64,000 nt of DNA from Roseovarius autotrophicus (GTDB taxonomy: Bacteria; Pseudomonadota; Alphaproteobacteria; Rhodobacterales; Rhodobacteraceae). Shown one piece after another: positions 18,172-30,105 of this stretch. The stretch is from the NCBI RefSeq assembly GCF_018069895.1, contig NZ_JAGQDH010000001.1:1-64000 (forward strand), read 5' to 3'. The position numbers were made by a program, and so were the translations under genes. The notes under the pieces are model-generated. The model did not search any database, was not told the origin of the DNA, and worked only from the letters and a program-made list of their open reading frames with translations. Every line of letters begins with the position of its first letter. Position 1 is the stretch's first letter.

Positions 18172-18987
18172 CTAGCGCCGGTCGATTTGTGCCGCCATAA
18201 TGGCGATTGCCTTCTGATAGACACCGGCGGCATTCCATTGCTGGATCACCGCGAAATTCGGTTCGCCTTCCTGATAGCCCTGGCCAGGTTGCCAGCCCTT
18301 CTGGCGCAGGAAATTCGCGGTCGAGGCCATGGCATCGGCGAGGTTGTAGAAATCCACCCGCCCGTCGCCATCGGCATCGACCCCGTAGCGCAACGCATTG
18401 CCGGGCAGGAACTGGGTATGACCCAACTCGCCGTGGCGCGCGCCAAGGGTCGCGCCGGTGATCGCGCCCTGATCCACCAGCTTGAGCGCGCCGATGGCGT
18501 GGGGGCGGAAGAAATCCGAGCGGCGGCAATCATAGGTCAGCGTCACGATGGCCGAGACCACCGAGGTATCGCCCATGAACCCGCCAAAGCCCGTTTCCAT
18601 CCCGTGAATGGCAATAAGCACCCCGGCAGGCACGCCATAATGCCGCTCCAGCGCGTCATAAAAGGCCGCGTCGCGGGCGCGCCGCTTGCGTCCCTGCGCG
18701 ACGATGGTGGAAGACCCGCGCAATTCCATGAACCTTTCCAGGCTGTAGCGAAAGCTTTTCTGGTTACGGTCCGCCGCGATGGTACGATGTGTGTATTGCG
18801 CCGCCCCGAGGGCCGCAAGCCCGCGCTGCCCGACGCCCGAGGCTGCCGCTTCGCGGGCGAAACCGGCCTTCCACGCCTCGAATCCCTGGGCGGTGTCGCC
18901 GCATGGGGCGGCTTGGGCTGTTCCCGCCATCAGCAGGATCGCGACCCCAAAACCGGCGATCCGGCCGCCGCACACCCCAGACATCAT
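18172..18987 (-). CDS. lytic murein transglycosylase, MltB-like
   Basis: A 271-residue exported peptidoglycan-cleaving enzyme. A signal peptide ends near AQAAP (about 27). The SLT_2/MltB fold is shown by the catalytic glutamate E131 in AIHGMETGFGGF, then GHTQFLPGNALRYGVDADGDG, which matches the MltB substrate and metal loop region, and a C-terminal NFLRQKGWQPG. It cuts the MurNAc-GlcNAc bond with 1,6-anhydro product formation. No lipobox is seen, so it is probably soluble in the periplasm. It lies between two unknown membrane-anchored genes on the same strand. Confidence 0.88.
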   Translation of the reverse strand: MMSGVCGGRIAGFGVAILLMAGTAQAAPCGDTAQGFEAWKAGFAREAAASGVGQRGLAALGAAQYTHRTIAADRNQKSFRYSLERFMELRGSSTIVAQGRKRRARDAAFYDALERHYGVPAGVLIAIHGMETGFGGFMGDTSVVSAIVTLTYDCRRSDFFRPHAIGALKLVDQGAITGATLGARHGELGHTQFLPGNALRYGVDADGDGRVDFYNLADAMASTANFLRQKGWQPGQGYQEGEPNFAVIQQWNAAGVYQKAIAIMAAQIDRR

Positions 18988-19093
18988 CGCTCTCCTGCTG
19001 ACATGTAAGGCAATGCGCTCAGTCTAACGCCCCACGACTGTCGGGCAAGGCCCGTTGCCCGCCATAAGCGGTAGGCAGATGCGGGGCGGGCGA

Positions 19094-19945
19094 TCATGGC
19101 ACGAGGCTTTGCACCAGCTCTGCCGCCTGCGCGATCTGACCGGTGGTGCTCAGCACCATGAAGAATCCCGTGAGCGCCGAAACCTGTGACGTCAGGCGCA
19201 GATTCTCGCCACGCAGCAGGTTGAACACCACAAGCGCCGCGGCGGCGGGAAGGGCAAAGAGCCCCAGTGTGATCGTCATCATCCAGACGGCAAGGCGCAG
19301 CGGCGCAGTCGGTTCGCGCACCGACGCGGTTTCCTCGTGCGGTTCCGGTGCCGGATCGGGCTCGCGAAACGCGGCGCGCAAGGCATCGAGACGCGACTGG
19401 TCATCGCCTGGGATTGTATTTTCCGGCATGTGCTCGCACAGCGCGGCATAGGCGCTCTCGACATCGGGCAGTTGCTTGCGTTTCCGTTTGATGTTCGAGG
19501 CCATCCGGGGCGGGGTGGGCAGGGCGGCCGTGCCGGTCACCGCGGCGCAGAACTCGGCGCGGGTCAGCACCGCGTCGGGATCGGTCCATTGCACGAAATC
19601 GGGCGCAAGCACGCCCTGAAGATCGGCCAGAAGATGCGCGATCATCGCCTGCATTCGCCTCTGATCCGACGGTTGCGGCCCCTCGCACATCAGCGTTACC
19701 ATGAGGCGCTGCGCCGCCGTCTTGTCGACGCGCGCTACATGGCACGCCCCGGCGATCCGCAGGCGGCAATCGAGATCGCCGGTGCGGATGACCGCAAGTT
19801 CTTCAGAGAGGCAGCGCCGTTCACGTACGCGCGCGTCCAGACGCTCCAGTGTATCGCCCACACGGCAGACCATCGCCGCCATGTCGAACGGCCTGTTACC
19901 CAGGAAGATCAGCCCAGCCGTAACCTTGTGAGATGTGGTGGTCAT
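19094..19945 (-). CDS. unknown membrane-anchored protein B
   Basis: A 283-residue protein of unknown function. An N-terminal region of about 140 residues (starting MTTTSHKVTAGLIFLGNRP) is followed by a basic linker (NIKRKRKQ), an acidic proline-rich stretch and two hydrophobic segments (WMMTITLGLFALPAAAALVV and, near the C-terminus, SALTGFFMVLSTTGQIAQ). The PLRL-hydrophobic-AAL-LLR pattern near residue 225 mirrors the C-terminus of protein A at 17419-18078. Its promoter must lie in the 220-base gap shared with the glnA terminator. Confidence 0.7.
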   Translation of the reverse strand: MTTTSHKVTAGLIFLGNRPFDMAAMVCRVGDTLERLDARVRERRCLSEELAVIRTGDLDCRLRIAGACHVARVDKTAAQRLMVTLMCEGPQPSDQRRMQAMIAHLLADLQGVLAPDFVQWTDPDAVLTRAEFCAAVTGTAALPTPPRMASNIKRKRKQLPDVESAYAALCEHMPENTIPGDDQSRLDALRAAFREPDPAPEPHEETASVREPTAPLRLAVWMMTITLGLFALPAAAALVVFNLLRGENLRLTSQVSALTGFFMVLSTTGQIAQAAELVQSLVP

Positions 19946-20099
19946 GGTGGTTTCCGTTTCTCGTTGCTCGATCGTCTTCGGAGTTAACCTTGATCTGCAA
20001 TCAGGGAGTCAGTTTGTTTCAAATTTGATTACATTTGGGCAATCAGCGCATTTCCCTGATTTTGGTTCCGAAGTGGCAACGGTATCGCCCAGAAAGGAA

Positions 20100-20124
20100 A
20101 AGGCGCCCCGGCACGGGACGCCTT
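20100..20124 (-). terminator. rho-independent terminator of glnBA
   Basis: Hairpin with arms AAGGCG-x-CCCG and CGGG-x-CGCCTT (one C/A mismatch) around a 3-base loop. Read on the minus strand it runs into TTTTCCTTT. It lies 42 bases after the glnA stop, in the right orientation. Confidence 0.7.
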
Positions 20125-20165
20125 ATGATTGTGTGATGTGGCCTGATTGTGGCAGGATGGCTGCC

Positions 20166-21572
20166 TCAGCAGCTGTAATACATCCCGAACTCGACCGGGT
20201 GCGGGGTGTGCTCGAACTTGTGCACCTCGTCCATCTTGAGGGCGATATAGCCCTCGATCTGGGCCTTGGTGAACACGTCGCCTGCAAGCAGGAAGTCGTG
20301 ATCGCGCGCCAGCGCGTCAAGCGCCTCTCGCAGGCTGCCGCAGACGGTCGGGATGTCCTTCAACTCCTCGGCCGGCAGGTCGTAGAGGTTCTTGTCCATC
20401 GCCTCGCCCGGATCGATCCGCGACTTTATCCCGTCAAGCCCCGCCATCAGCAATGCGGCGAAGGCCAGATAGGGGTTGGCCGCCGGATCGGGGAATCGGG
20501 CCTCGACGCGCTTGGCCTTGGGGCTTTCGGTCCACGGGATACGGATACAGCCCGAGCGGTTGCGCGCCGAATAGGCCCGCAGCACCGGTGCCTCGAAGCC
20601 CGGCACCAGCCGCTTGTAGCTGTTGGTGGTGGGGTTGGTGAAGGCGTTGAGCGTCTTGGCGTGCTTGAGGATGCCGCCGATGAACCACAGCGCCTCCTGG
20701 CTCAGATCGGCATATTTGTCGCCCGCGAAAAGCGGCTTGCCGTCCTTCCAGATCGACATGTTGACATGCATGCCGCTGCCATTGTCGCCATAGATCGGCT
20801 TGGGCATGAAGGTGGCCGACTTGCCATAGGCATGGGCCACGTTGTGGATGACGTATTTGTATTTCTGGATCTCGTCGGCCTGTTTCACGAGCGTTCCGAA
20901 GATGAGTCCAAGCTCGTGCTGGCAGGACGCCACCTCGTGATGGTGCTTGTCCACCTTCATGCCCATGCGCTTCATGGTCGAGAGCATCTCGGCGCGCAGG
21001 TCCTGCGCGTCATCGACCGGGTTCACCGGGAAATAGCCGCCCTTGAGGCCGGGCCGGTGACCGGTATTGCCGGTCTCGAACTCGGCGTCGGTATTCCACG
21101 ATCCGTCAACGGCATCGACCTCGTAGGACACCTTGTTGATGGTGTTGGAGAACCGCACGTCGTCGAAGAGGAAGAATTCCGCCTCGGGGCCGAAATAGGA
21201 CACATCGCCCACACCCGACGCCTTGAGATAGGCCTCGGCCTTTTCGGCGGTACCGCGCGGGTCGCGCTCATAGGGCTCGCCCGTGTCCGGTTCCACCACC
21301 GAGCAGTGAATGCACAAGGTTTTCTCGGCATAGAACGGATCGACATAGGCGCTTTCGGTGTCGGGCATGAGCTTCATGTCGCTGGCTTCAATGCTTTTCC
21401 ATCCGGCGATGGAGGAGCCGTCGAACATGAACCCTTCTTCAAGGAAATCCTCGTCCACCAGGTCGGCCACCACCGTCACGTGTTGCAGTTTGCCACGCGG
21501 GTCGGTGAAGCGGATGTCGACATAGTCGATCTCCTCGTCCTTGATCTGCTTGAGGAGCGCGTCTGTGCTCAT
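20166..21572 (-). CDS. glnA: glutamine synthetase type I
   Basis: A 468-residue dodecameric GSI-beta enzyme that makes glutamine from glutamate, ammonia and ATP. Seen: the N-terminal [20 protein letters not shown], the nucleotide loop [27 protein letters not shown], and the adenylylation site Tyr in [10 protein letters not shown] near residue 400, so it should be regulated by GlnE. It lies 29 bases downstream of glnB, the classic alphaproteobacterial glnBA operon, and is followed by a terminator. Confidence 0.98.
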   Translation of the reverse strand: MSTDALLKQIKDEEIDYVDIRFTDPRGKLQHVTVVADLVDEDFLEEGFMFDGSSIAGWKSIEASDMKLMPDTESAYVDPFYAEKTLCIHCSVVEPDTGEPYERDPRGTAEKAEAYLKASGVGDVSYFGPEAEFFLFDDVRFSNTINKVSYEVDAVDGSWNTDAEFETGNTGHRPGLKGGYFPVNPVDDAQDLRAEMLSTMKRMGMKVDKHHHEVASCQHELGLIFGTLVKQADEIQKYKYVIHNVAHAYGKSATFMPKPIYGDNGSGMHVNMSIWKDGKPLFAGDKYADLSQEALWFIGGILKHAKTLNAFTNPTTNSYKRLVPGFEAPVLRAYSARNRSGCIRIPWTESPKAKRVEARFPDPAANPYLAFAALLMAGLDGIKSRIDPGEAMDKNLYDLPAEELKDIPTVCGSLREALDALARDHDFLLAGDVFTKAQIEGYIALKMDEVHKFEHTPHPVEFGMYYSC

Positions 21573-21601
21573 GGAAAAATCCCTTTCTTCCTTTGGGTGT
21601 G

Positions 21602-23628
<2,027 letters not shown>

Positions 23629-23662
23629 TCGCGTGCCGCTGGATTGCGCGGTCGGGCAGGAG

Positions 23663-23683
23663 ATCCCGGATCAAGTCCGGGAT
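23663..23683. repeat. dispersed palindrome between nnr and bmt
   Basis: Arms ATCCCGGA and TCCGGGAT enclose TCAAG. The flanks GAG- and -GACG are shared with the copy at 32636-32655, so both belong to one repeat family. It lies between two convergent genes and could also end transcription from both sides, though no T-run follows. Confidence 0.6.
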
Positions 23684-23708
23684 GACGTGGCTTTGCGACA
23701 CGCGCGCT

Positions 23709-24719
23709 CTAGGCCCGCCGTCGCCGTGCCCGTCGCGTCGGCGCGGTATCGTCTCCGGTGCCATCGGTGGCCGAGGAGAAGGGGCCGAGCACATCCGTGA
23801 TCTGTTCGAGCGTCGGGCGCGGGCCGTGACGCCGCTCTTCCAGCGCCGCGCGCATTTTCGAGAGGTGCTCGGGCATGGTCCCGCAGCAGCCGCCGATGAT
23901 CGTCGCGCCCGCGTCGCGCGCCAGCACGGCATATTCGGCCATCAGCTCCGGCGTGCCGTCATAGTGGATATGCCCGTCATGGTATTTCGGGATGCCCGCA
24001 TTGCCCTTGGCGATTACGGGCCGCTCGGTGCCCTGCGCGGCAAAACCCAGCACCGTGCGCAACAGGTCCGACGCGCCCACGCCGCAATTGGCCCCGAAGG
24101 CCAGCGGCGGGTTGGCCAGTTTTTCCACCAGTTTCGCCAAGTCCTCGGAGGTTACGCCCATCATCGTGCGCCCCGCCGTGTCGAAACTCATCGTGCCGCA
24201 CCACGGCATTTCGGCCAGCGCGAACGCCTCGGCGGCGGCGCGGTATTCCTCGGGCGCACTGATCGTCTCGAGCCAGAGCACATCGGCGCCGCCCTCTTTC
24301 AGCCCCTCGGCCTGCTCGTGGAAAATCTCCACCGCCAGTTCATGCGTGAGCGCGCCCATCGGGGCCATGATCTCTCCGGTCGGGCCGACGGAACCGGCCA
24401 CGATCACCGCACGCTCACAGGTATCGGCCACCTCACGCCCGATCTCGGCTGAGATGCGCGACAACTCGCGCGCGCGCTTCTGTGCGCCGTGCAGCTTCAG
24501 CCGCGCGGCGTTGCCGCCAAAGGAATTGGTCAGGAACAGATCGCTGCCTGCATCGACCGCGCTCTTGTAAAGCGCGCGGATGCGGTCGGGGTGCTCGTCG
24601 TTCCACATCTCGGGCGCGTCGCCCGATTGCAGCCCCATGTTGAACAGGTTGGTGCCCGTCGCGCCATCGGCGAGAATCCAGTCGCGGGTGGCGAGCATCT
24701 TGGTGAGCGCGTCGGTCAT
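23709..24719 (-). CDS. bmt: betaine/homocysteine S-methyltransferase
   Basis: A 336-residue homocysteine S-methyltransferase that makes methionine, with the three zinc cysteines C212 (GANCG) and C278-C279 (GGCCG). The N-terminal ILADGATGTNLFNMGL and SFGGNAARL are also conserved. Similar genes in Rhodobacterales are annotated bmt, with betaine as the likely methyl donor; other donors cannot be excluded. The C-terminus is a charged tail ending RRARRRRA. It stands alone and convergent with nnr. Confidence 0.88.
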   Translation of the reverse strand: MTDALTKMLATRDWILADGATGTNLFNMGLQSGDAPEMWNDEHPDRIRALYKSAVDAGSDLFLTNSFGGNAARLKLHGAQKRARELSRISAEIGREVADTCERAVIVAGSVGPTGEIMAPMGALTHELAVEIFHEQAEGLKEGGADVLWLETISAPEEYRAAAEAFALAEMPWCGTMSFDTAGRTMMGVTSEDLAKLVEKLANPPLAFGANCGVGASDLLRTVLGFAAQGTERPVIAKGNAGIPKYHDGHIHYDGTPELMAEYAVLARDAGATIIGGCCGTMPEHLSKMRAALEERRHGPRPTLEQITDVLGPFSSATDGTGDDTAPTRRARRRRA

Positions 24720-24754
24720 AACGGGGGTTCCCTGTCTTTAACAGACCTGCACCC

Positions 24755-24774
24755 TTGCCCGCGCGCGCGGGCAA
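24755..24774. repeat. perfect 20-base palindrome between zeta inhibitor and bmt
   Basis: TTGCCCGCG and its exact complement CGCGGGCAA meet around CG. It lies 36 bases upstream of bmt and downstream of the zeta gene on the same strand. It may be the zeta terminator (no T-run is present) or an operator or leader hairpin for bmt. No known S-adenosylmethionine riboswitch pattern is seen here. Confidence 0.4.
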
Positions 24775-24838
24775 AGGCAAATGCGAAATCTTCATGTAAA
24801 TGGTGAGGCGCGTTTGAACGAATTGCGCCGCGACCGCC

Positions 24839-25153
24839 TCAGACTTCCTTGACCAGTTGCGCCTTGGCGACAAGCAGCAGTTCGTCCATCTTGGCGCGGA
24901 TCGTGTCGGCATCGGCAATATCGCCCAGATCCGCCGCCACCTTGCGCACCACGTCCTCATGGCCGGGTTCCTCGAAATCGGCCTTGACCACCTCGAGTGC
25001 GTAGGTGTTGGCGTCCTCGCCGGACTTGCCCAGCAATTCTGCGGCCCAGAGCCCCAGCAGCTTGTTGCGGCGCGCCACGGCGCGGAACTTCATTTCCTCG
25101 TCATGGGCGAACTTGTTCTCAAACGCGCTTTCGCGCTCGTCAAAGGTGGTCAT
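24839..25153 (-). CDS. F1-ATPase inhibitor zeta subunit (DUF1476)
   Basis: A 104-residue alphaproteobacterial zeta subunit, which plugs the F1 motor and blocks ATP hydrolysis, as described in Paracoccus denitrificans. The N-terminal [28 protein letters not shown] inhibitory stretch and the C-terminal four-helix part ([21 protein letters not shown]) are typical, and the length is standard. It is not near ATP synthase genes; it faces purC divergently, an arrangement common in this group. Confidence 0.94.
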   Translation of the reverse strand: MTTFDERESAFENKFAHDEEMKFRAVARRNKLLGLWAAELLGKSGEDANTYALEVVKADFEEPGHEDVVRKVAADLGDIADADTIRAKMDELLLVAKAQLVKEV

Positions 25154-25322
25154 CGGGCCGGTTCCCTTGCACTTGTTGGTGTTGCCTCCGATATGCCGTC
25201 TGCGCGCTCCGAGGGCAAGGGGGCGGGCGCGGTTGCGACACCTTGCGACGGACCGGGCCTTGCACTATGAGAACGCATCGGCGCGCAGCGAGACGCCCCC
25301 CACCCCCAGCGACGGAGTTTCC

Positions 25323-26084
25323 ATGGCACGGCGCAAGAAAATCTACGAAGGCAAGGCCAAGGTTCTCTATGAAGGCCCCGAGCCGGGCACGATCATCCAG
25401 TATTTCAAGGATGACGCCACCGCCTTCAATGCCGAGAAGAAGGCCGTGATCGAAGGCAAGGGCGTGCTCAATAACATGCTCTCGGAATATTTCATGACCG
25501 GGCTCAACAATATCGGCGTGCCCACGCATTTCTTACGCCGGGTGAACATGCGTGAACAGCTTGTGCGCGCCTGCGAGATCATCCCGCTTGAGGTGATCGT
25601 GCGCAACTATGCCGCGGGGAGCATGGCCAAGCGTCTGGGGATGGACGAGGGCACGCAACTGCCGCGCCCGATCGTGGAATATTGCCTCAAGGACGACAAG
25701 CTGGGCGATCCGCTGGTGACCGAGGAACATATCGCTGCTTTCGGCTGGGCCAGCCAGCAGGACATGGACGATATCCTCAGCCTCGCGCTGCGGGTGAATG
25801 ATTTCATGGCCGGGGTCATGTATGGCGTGGGCATCAAGCTCGTCGATTTCAAGATCGAGGTGGGCCGCGTCTACGAGGGCGATTTCCAGCGCCTGATCGT
25901 GGCCGACGAAATCAGCCCCGACAGTTGCCGCCTGTGGGACATCAAGACCGGGCAGAAGCTTGACAAGGACGTGTTCCGCCGCGATCTGGGCAGCCTCACC
26001 GACGCCTATACCGAAGTGGCCACGCGCCTTGGCGTGATGCCCAAGGGTGCTACGCCCATGGCGCGCCCGACGCTGATCAACTGA
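25323..26084 (+). CDS. purC: phosphoribosylaminoimidazole-succinocarboxamide synthase
   Basis: A 253-residue SAICAR synthetase joining aspartate to CAIR in purine synthesis. Motifs: [10 protein letters not shown] (ATP site), [27 protein letters not shown], and [16 protein letters not shown] 25323 is preceded by GGAG and fits the family N-terminus. purS follows after 12 bases. Confidence 0.97.
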   Translation: MARRKKIYEGKAKVLYEGPEPGTIIQYFKDDATAFNAEKKAVIEGKGVLNNMLSEYFMTGLNNIGVPTHFLRRVNMREQLVRACEIIPLEVIVRNYAAGSMAKRLGMDEGTQLPRPIVEYCLKDDKLGDPLVTEEHIAAFGWASQQDMDDILSLALRVNDFMAGVMYGVGIKLVDFKIEVGRVYEGDFQRLIVADEISPDSCRLWDIKTGQKLDKDVFRRDLGSLTDAYTEVATRLGVMPKGATPMARPTLIN

Positions 26085-26096
26085 AGGAGACCGCCG

Positions 26097-26336
26097 ATGA
26101 AGGCCCGCGTGCATGTGATGCTCAAGAATGGCGTGCTCGACCCGCAGGGAGAGGCGGTGCGTCACGCGCTTGGATCGCTCGGATTTGACGGGGTGTCGGG
26201 GGTGCGTCAGGGCAAGGTGATCGACCTTGATCTGACCGAGACCGATGCCGACAAGGCCCGCGCCAGTGTGACCGAAATGTGCGAGAAGCTGCTCGCCAAC
26301 ACGGTGATCGAAAGCTACACGATCGAACTGGGCTGA
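26097..26336 (+). CDS. purS: phosphoribosylformylglycinamidine synthase subunit PurS
   Basis: A 79-residue PurS, the small subunit that holds PurL and PurQ together. Seen: the N-terminal KARVHVMLKNGVLDPQG and the C-terminal LLANTVIESYTIEL. A GGAGA site precedes the ATG. It is the last gene of a purC-purS pair closed by a strong hairpin; purQ, usually next, is not here. Confidence 0.96.
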   Translation: MKARVHVMLKNGVLDPQGEAVRHALGSLGFDGVSGVRQGKVIDLDLTETDADKARASVTEMCEKLLANTVIESYTIELG

Positions 26337-26401
26337 ACGGAGGTTTCGCTTGCCACACCTGCGGGCGGCCTTGTCCGGGGCGATACCCGATGTCGGAACC
26401 A

Positions 26402-26428
26402 AAAGGCCGGGCTGATCGCCCGGCCTTT
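26402..26428. terminator. bidirectional terminator between purS and icd
   Basis: Perfect 11-base arms AAAGGCCGGGC and GCCCGGCCTTT around TGATC. The minus-strand side runs into TTTT and so ends icd; the plus-strand side ends with TTT after the stem and can end purCS. Confidence 0.85.
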
Positions 26429-26450
26429 CGCGTTCTTGCCTCTGCCGGGA

Positions 26451-28649
26451 TCAGCCGATGATCCCGTTCAACGTCGCCGAGGGCCGCATCACGGCGGCGA
26501 GTTTTTCCGCATCGGCGTGGTAGTAGCCGCCGATATCGGCAGGCGCGCCCTGTGCCGCGGCCAGTTCTGCCACGATGGCCGCCTCGTTATCGGCCAGTGC
26601 CTTGGCGAGCGGCGCGAATTCGGCGGCCAGCGCAGCGTCCTCGGTCTGTGCCGCGAGCGCCTCGGCCCAGTAGCGGGCGAACCAGTAATGGCTGTCGCGG
26701 TTGTCGGGCTGGCCCACCTTGCGCGAGGGCGAGTGGTTGTGATCGAGGATGCCTTGCGTCGCCGCCTCGACCGCTTCGCCGAGGATACGCGCGCGGCTGT
26801 TGTCCCTGGTGTCGGCGAGGAACTTCAGGCTTTCGCCCAATGCGCAGAACTCGCCCAGGCTGTCCCAGCGCAGGTGGTTTTCGGCCACGAGTTGCTGCAC
26901 ATGCTTGGGCGCCGAGCCGCCTGCGCCGGTCTCGAACATGCCGCCGCCATTCATCAGCTTGACGATCGACAGCATCTTGGCCGAGGTGGCAAGCTCCAGG
27001 ATCGGGAACAGATCGGTGAGGTAGTCGCGCAGCACGTTGCCGGTGATGGCAATCGTGTTCTCGCCCTTGGTGATGGTCTCAAGGCTGGCGCGGGTGGCCT
27101 CGCGCGGGGCCATGATCTCGAACCTGTCGGCAACCCCCCCGGCTTCGAGGATCGGCTTAACATAGGCGATCAGTTCGGCGTCATGGGCGCGGGCGGCGTC
27201 GAGCCAGAAGATCGCGCGAAAGCCCGTGGCCTTCTGCCGTTCGATGGCAAGGTTCACCCAATCCTCTACGGGTGCCTTGCGCGCCGAGGCCGAGCGCCAG
27301 ATGTCGCCCTTTTTCACCTCATGCGAATGCAGCACGGTGCCGTCGTCGAGAATCATGCGCACGGTGCCGTCTTCCGGGATCTCGAAGGTGGTGGGGTGGC
27401 TGCCGTATTCCTCGGCCTTTTGCGCCATCAGGCCGATATTCTGCACCGTGCCGGCGGTGGCCGGGTTGAGCTTGCCATTGGCCTTGAAGAAGCGGATCGT
27501 CTCGTCATAGACCGGGGCATAGGAATTGTCGGGGATGACGCAAACGCAATCATGCTCCTTGCCGTCCGGGCCCCAGCCCTTGCCGCCCGCGCGGATGAGG
27601 GCGGGCATGGAGGCATCGACGATCACATCCGAGGGCACATGCAGGTTGGTGATGCCCTTGTCCGAATCGACCATATAGAGTGGCGGACGCTCGGCCAGGC
27701 AGGAGTCGATGGCCGATCTGATGTCGGCGCGGTCCTTGACGCGCGCCAGCAGGTCGCCCAGCCCGAAATTGGGATTGACGCCGAGCGCGGCCATGTCACC
27801 CCCGAATTGCTCGAATACGGGCGCCAGGAAGGTGCGGACCGCATGGCCGAAGATGATGGGGTCGGAGACCTTCATCATCGTGGCCTTGAGGTGGAGCGAA
27901 AACAGCGTGCCTTCGGATCTGGTGCGCTCGATCTCCTGCATGAAAAAGGCGTCAAGTGCTTCGGCGCTCATGTAGGTGGCATCGACCACGGTGCCTGCGG
28001 GATAGCTCACCGCGTCCTTGAGCACGGTCTCGCCATCCGCCGTTTCCAACACGATCTTCGCGGTCGCGGCCTTGGCGAGGGTGGCGGAACGCTCGTTCGA
28101 GAAGAAATCGCCCCCCGCCATGGCGGCGACACGGGTCTGGCTCGCTGCGGTCCACTCGCCCATGGAATGGGGGTTGGCTTGTGCGTAGTTCTTGACGGCG
28201 CTCGCGGCGCGGCGGTCGGAATTGCCCTCGCGCAGGACCGGGTTCACGGCTGAGCCCTTGATCGCGTCATAGCGCGCGCGGGCGTCCTTTTCAGCCTCGG
28301 TGGTGGGCGTCTCGGGGTAGTCGGGGATGGTGAAGCCTTTTGCCTGCAACTCCTTGATCGCGGCGACAAGCTGCGGCACCGAGGCCGAGATGTTGGGCAG
28401 CTTGATGACATTGGCCTCTGGTGTCTTGACCAGTTCGCCAAGTGCGGCGAGGTCGTCACTGACGCGCTGATCCGCGCTCAGATATTCGGGGAAGGCGGCG
28501 AGGATGCGCCCGGCAAGCGAGATGTCGCGCGTCTCGACCGACACACCGGCCGCGGCGGCAAAGCGGCGGATGATCGGCAGGAGAGAGGCCGAGGCAAGTT
28601 CGGGCGCTTCATCGACCTTGGTATAGATGATGTCGGGGGTATTGGCCAT
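26451..28649 (-). CDS. icd: NADP-dependent isocitrate dehydrogenase, monomeric type
   Basis: A 732-residue monomeric IDH, which oxidises isocitrate to 2-oxoglutarate with NADP in the TCA cycle. Typical stretches are [11 protein letters not shown], the [17 protein letters not shown] segment, [16 protein letters not shown] and [17 protein letters not shown]. The length and the absence of the dimeric-IDH fold motif fit this class, unlike the roughly 400-residue dimeric enzyme. ATG 28649 is behind AAAAGGAG. A shared terminator separates it from purS. Confidence 0.96.
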   Translation of the reverse strand: MANTPDIIYTKVDEAPELASASLLPIIRRFAAAAGVSVETRDISLAGRILAAFPEYLSADQRVSDDLAALGELVKTPEANVIKLPNISASVPQLVAAIKELQAKGFTIPDYPETPTTEAEKDARARYDAIKGSAVNPVLREGNSDRRAASAVKNYAQANPHSMGEWTAASQTRVAAMAGGDFFSNERSATLAKAATAKIVLETADGETVLKDAVSYPAGTVVDATYMSAEALDAFFMQEIERTRSEGTLFSLHLKATMMKVSDPIIFGHAVRTFLAPVFEQFGGDMAALGVNPNFGLGDLLARVKDRADIRSAIDSCLAERPPLYMVDSDKGITNLHVPSDVIVDASMPALIRAGGKGWGPDGKEHDCVCVIPDNSYAPVYDETIRFFKANGKLNPATAGTVQNIGLMAQKAEEYGSHPTTFEIPEDGTVRMILDDGTVLHSHEVKKGDIWRSASARKAPVEDWVNLAIERQKATGFRAIFWLDAARAHDAELIAYVKPILEAGGVADRFEIMAPREATRASLETITKGENTIAITGNVLRDYLTDLFPILELATSAKMLSIVKLMNGGGMFETGAGGSAPKHVQQLVAENHLRWDSLGEFCALGESLKFLADTRDNSRARILGEAVEAATQGILDHNHSPSRKVGQPDNRDSHYWFARYWAEALAAQTEDAALAAEFAPLAKALADNEAAIVAELAAAQGAPADIGGYYHADAEKLAAVMRPSATLNGIIG

Positions 28650-28766
28650 TGGGGGCTCCTTTTGTCGATCCGGTCGCGGGTGCGAGACTCGTTCATTCGC
28701 CCGCCTCATAGACCAAAACCAACGCCGGGAAAAGATAGTATGCGACGGTATACATAATTATTCCAC

Positions 28767-29984
28767 TCATGCGGTCTCGGCCAGAGCGGCGCGCAGCGGG
28801 TGCAGGACCACAAGCCCCGCCAGAACCGCGCCCAGTACGCCCAGATGAGCGGGCATCGGCGTGCCGGCGAAGGCCTGCCCGATGGGAATGGCCAGCGCCA
28901 CGCTGCCCACGGTGGCCACCGCGCCGGTGACGCTTGCGGCCATGCCCGCGATCGCCCCCATGGGCGCCATGGCCAGTGCGTTGAGATTTCCAAGCGTAAA
29001 GCCCGCCTGCATGAACACGCCCGTTTGCCAGATCAGAAAGACGGCGAATTGCGCGCCGGGCGGCAGACCGACCCGCCAGGCGAGGATGGCCAGCACCGAA
29101 AGCACCACCTGCGCCAGAAGCGCCGCGTGCACCATCCGCACCATGCCCAGCCGCATCACGAGGCGACTGTTCACAAAGCTGCCACAGCCTGCGATGAGCG
29201 CCATGCCGAAGAACCAGAACGGAAACTCCACGCCGCGCCCGAACGTTTCGTCAAACACCGGCTGCACCATGGATAGTGATGTGAAAAGCGTGGTCATCGC
29301 CAGCATTTGTACGATGATCGCGCGGCGGGTGACGGGATGGGCCACCACCTCGCGCGCGGCGCGCGCGAGGGGCCGCAGGCGGAAGGGGCGGCGGCGCTCG
29401 GACGGCAGCGGCTCGGGCAGGCGCAGCATCATCCATGTGGAGAGGACAAGCGCGAAGAGCACGAAAGCGGCAAAGACCGCGCGCCAGCCCGCCAGCGCGA
29501 TCAGCCCCGCGCCGATAAGCGGCGCGAAGGCAGGCGTGAGCGCAAAGACCATCATCACGAAGGACATGAGCCGCGCCATCTCGCGCCCCGAGGTCATGTC
29601 GCGGATGATGGCGATGGAGACGATGCGGAATGCCGCCGCGCCCAACCCCTGCACCGCGCGCGCGACCAGAAGCGCCTCGAGCGAGTGTGCCGCCATGGCC
29701 AGTGCCGCGCCGCCCATGTAGATCGCCGCCCCCCAGAGGATCACCCTGCGCCGCCCGAAACTGTCCGAAAGGGGCCCGGCAAGGAAGGTGCCCACGCCCA
29801 GCCCCGCCAGAAAGGCGGTGATGATAAGCTGTGCGCGGTTCGGGGCCTCGGGGCTGAGCGCATCGGCGATATGCGGCAGGCCGGGCAGCATGGCGTCGAT
29901 GGAAAAAGCCACGGTCGCGGCCATCATCGCCATGAGGGCGATGAATTCGGCGGGTCTGAGGGGCAGGGCGGGAGAGCCGGACAT
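28767..29984 (-). CDS. Bcr/CflA-type MFS efflux transporter
   Basis: A 405-residue inner-membrane drug:proton antiporter with 12 predicted spans. The motif A loop after the second span is GPLSDSFGRRRVILWG, and the motif C-like ARAVQGLGAAAFRIVSIAIIRD in span 5 is typical of Bcr/CflA pumps. The substrate is unknown. It lies downstream of nothing on its strand and is divergent from the DegT aminotransferase. Confidence 0.88.
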   Translation of the reverse strand: MSGSPALPLRPAEFIALMAMMAATVAFSIDAMLPGLPHIADALSPEAPNRAQLIITAFLAGLGVGTFLAGPLSDSFGRRRVILWGAAIYMGGAALAMAAHSLEALLVARAVQGLGAAAFRIVSIAIIRDMTSGREMARLMSFVMMVFALTPAFAPLIGAGLIALAGWRAVFAAFVLFALVLSTWMMLRLPEPLPSERRRPFRLRPLARAAREVVAHPVTRRAIIVQMLAMTTLFTSLSMVQPVFDETFGRGVEFPFWFFGMALIAGCGSFVNSRLVMRLGMVRMVHAALLAQVVLSVLAILAWRVGLPPGAQFAVFLIWQTGVFMQAGFTLGNLNALAMAPMGAIAGMAASVTGAVATVGSVALAIPIGQAFAGTPMPAHLGVLGAVLAGLVVLHPLRAALAETA

Positions 29985-30105
29985 GGGGGACTTTCAACGA
30001 CGTGCCGTCCCCTTAGCACGGCACGCACGGCTGGCCCAGAGTGCCGGGCGTGAAAGCGGGGCGCTGCCCATTGACGCGCCGCCGTGCCCGCGCCAAAACT
30101 GACCT

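Noticed and set aside
24720-24838. A SAM or SAH riboswitch before bmt
   Set aside because: Only a simple GC palindrome is seen; no conserved riboswitch core could be matched by eye.
26346-26411. A 21-codon TTG-started frame after purS with GGAGG before it
   Set aside because: Its stop lies inside the terminator hairpin and the peptide has no recognisable character, so it is probably chance.
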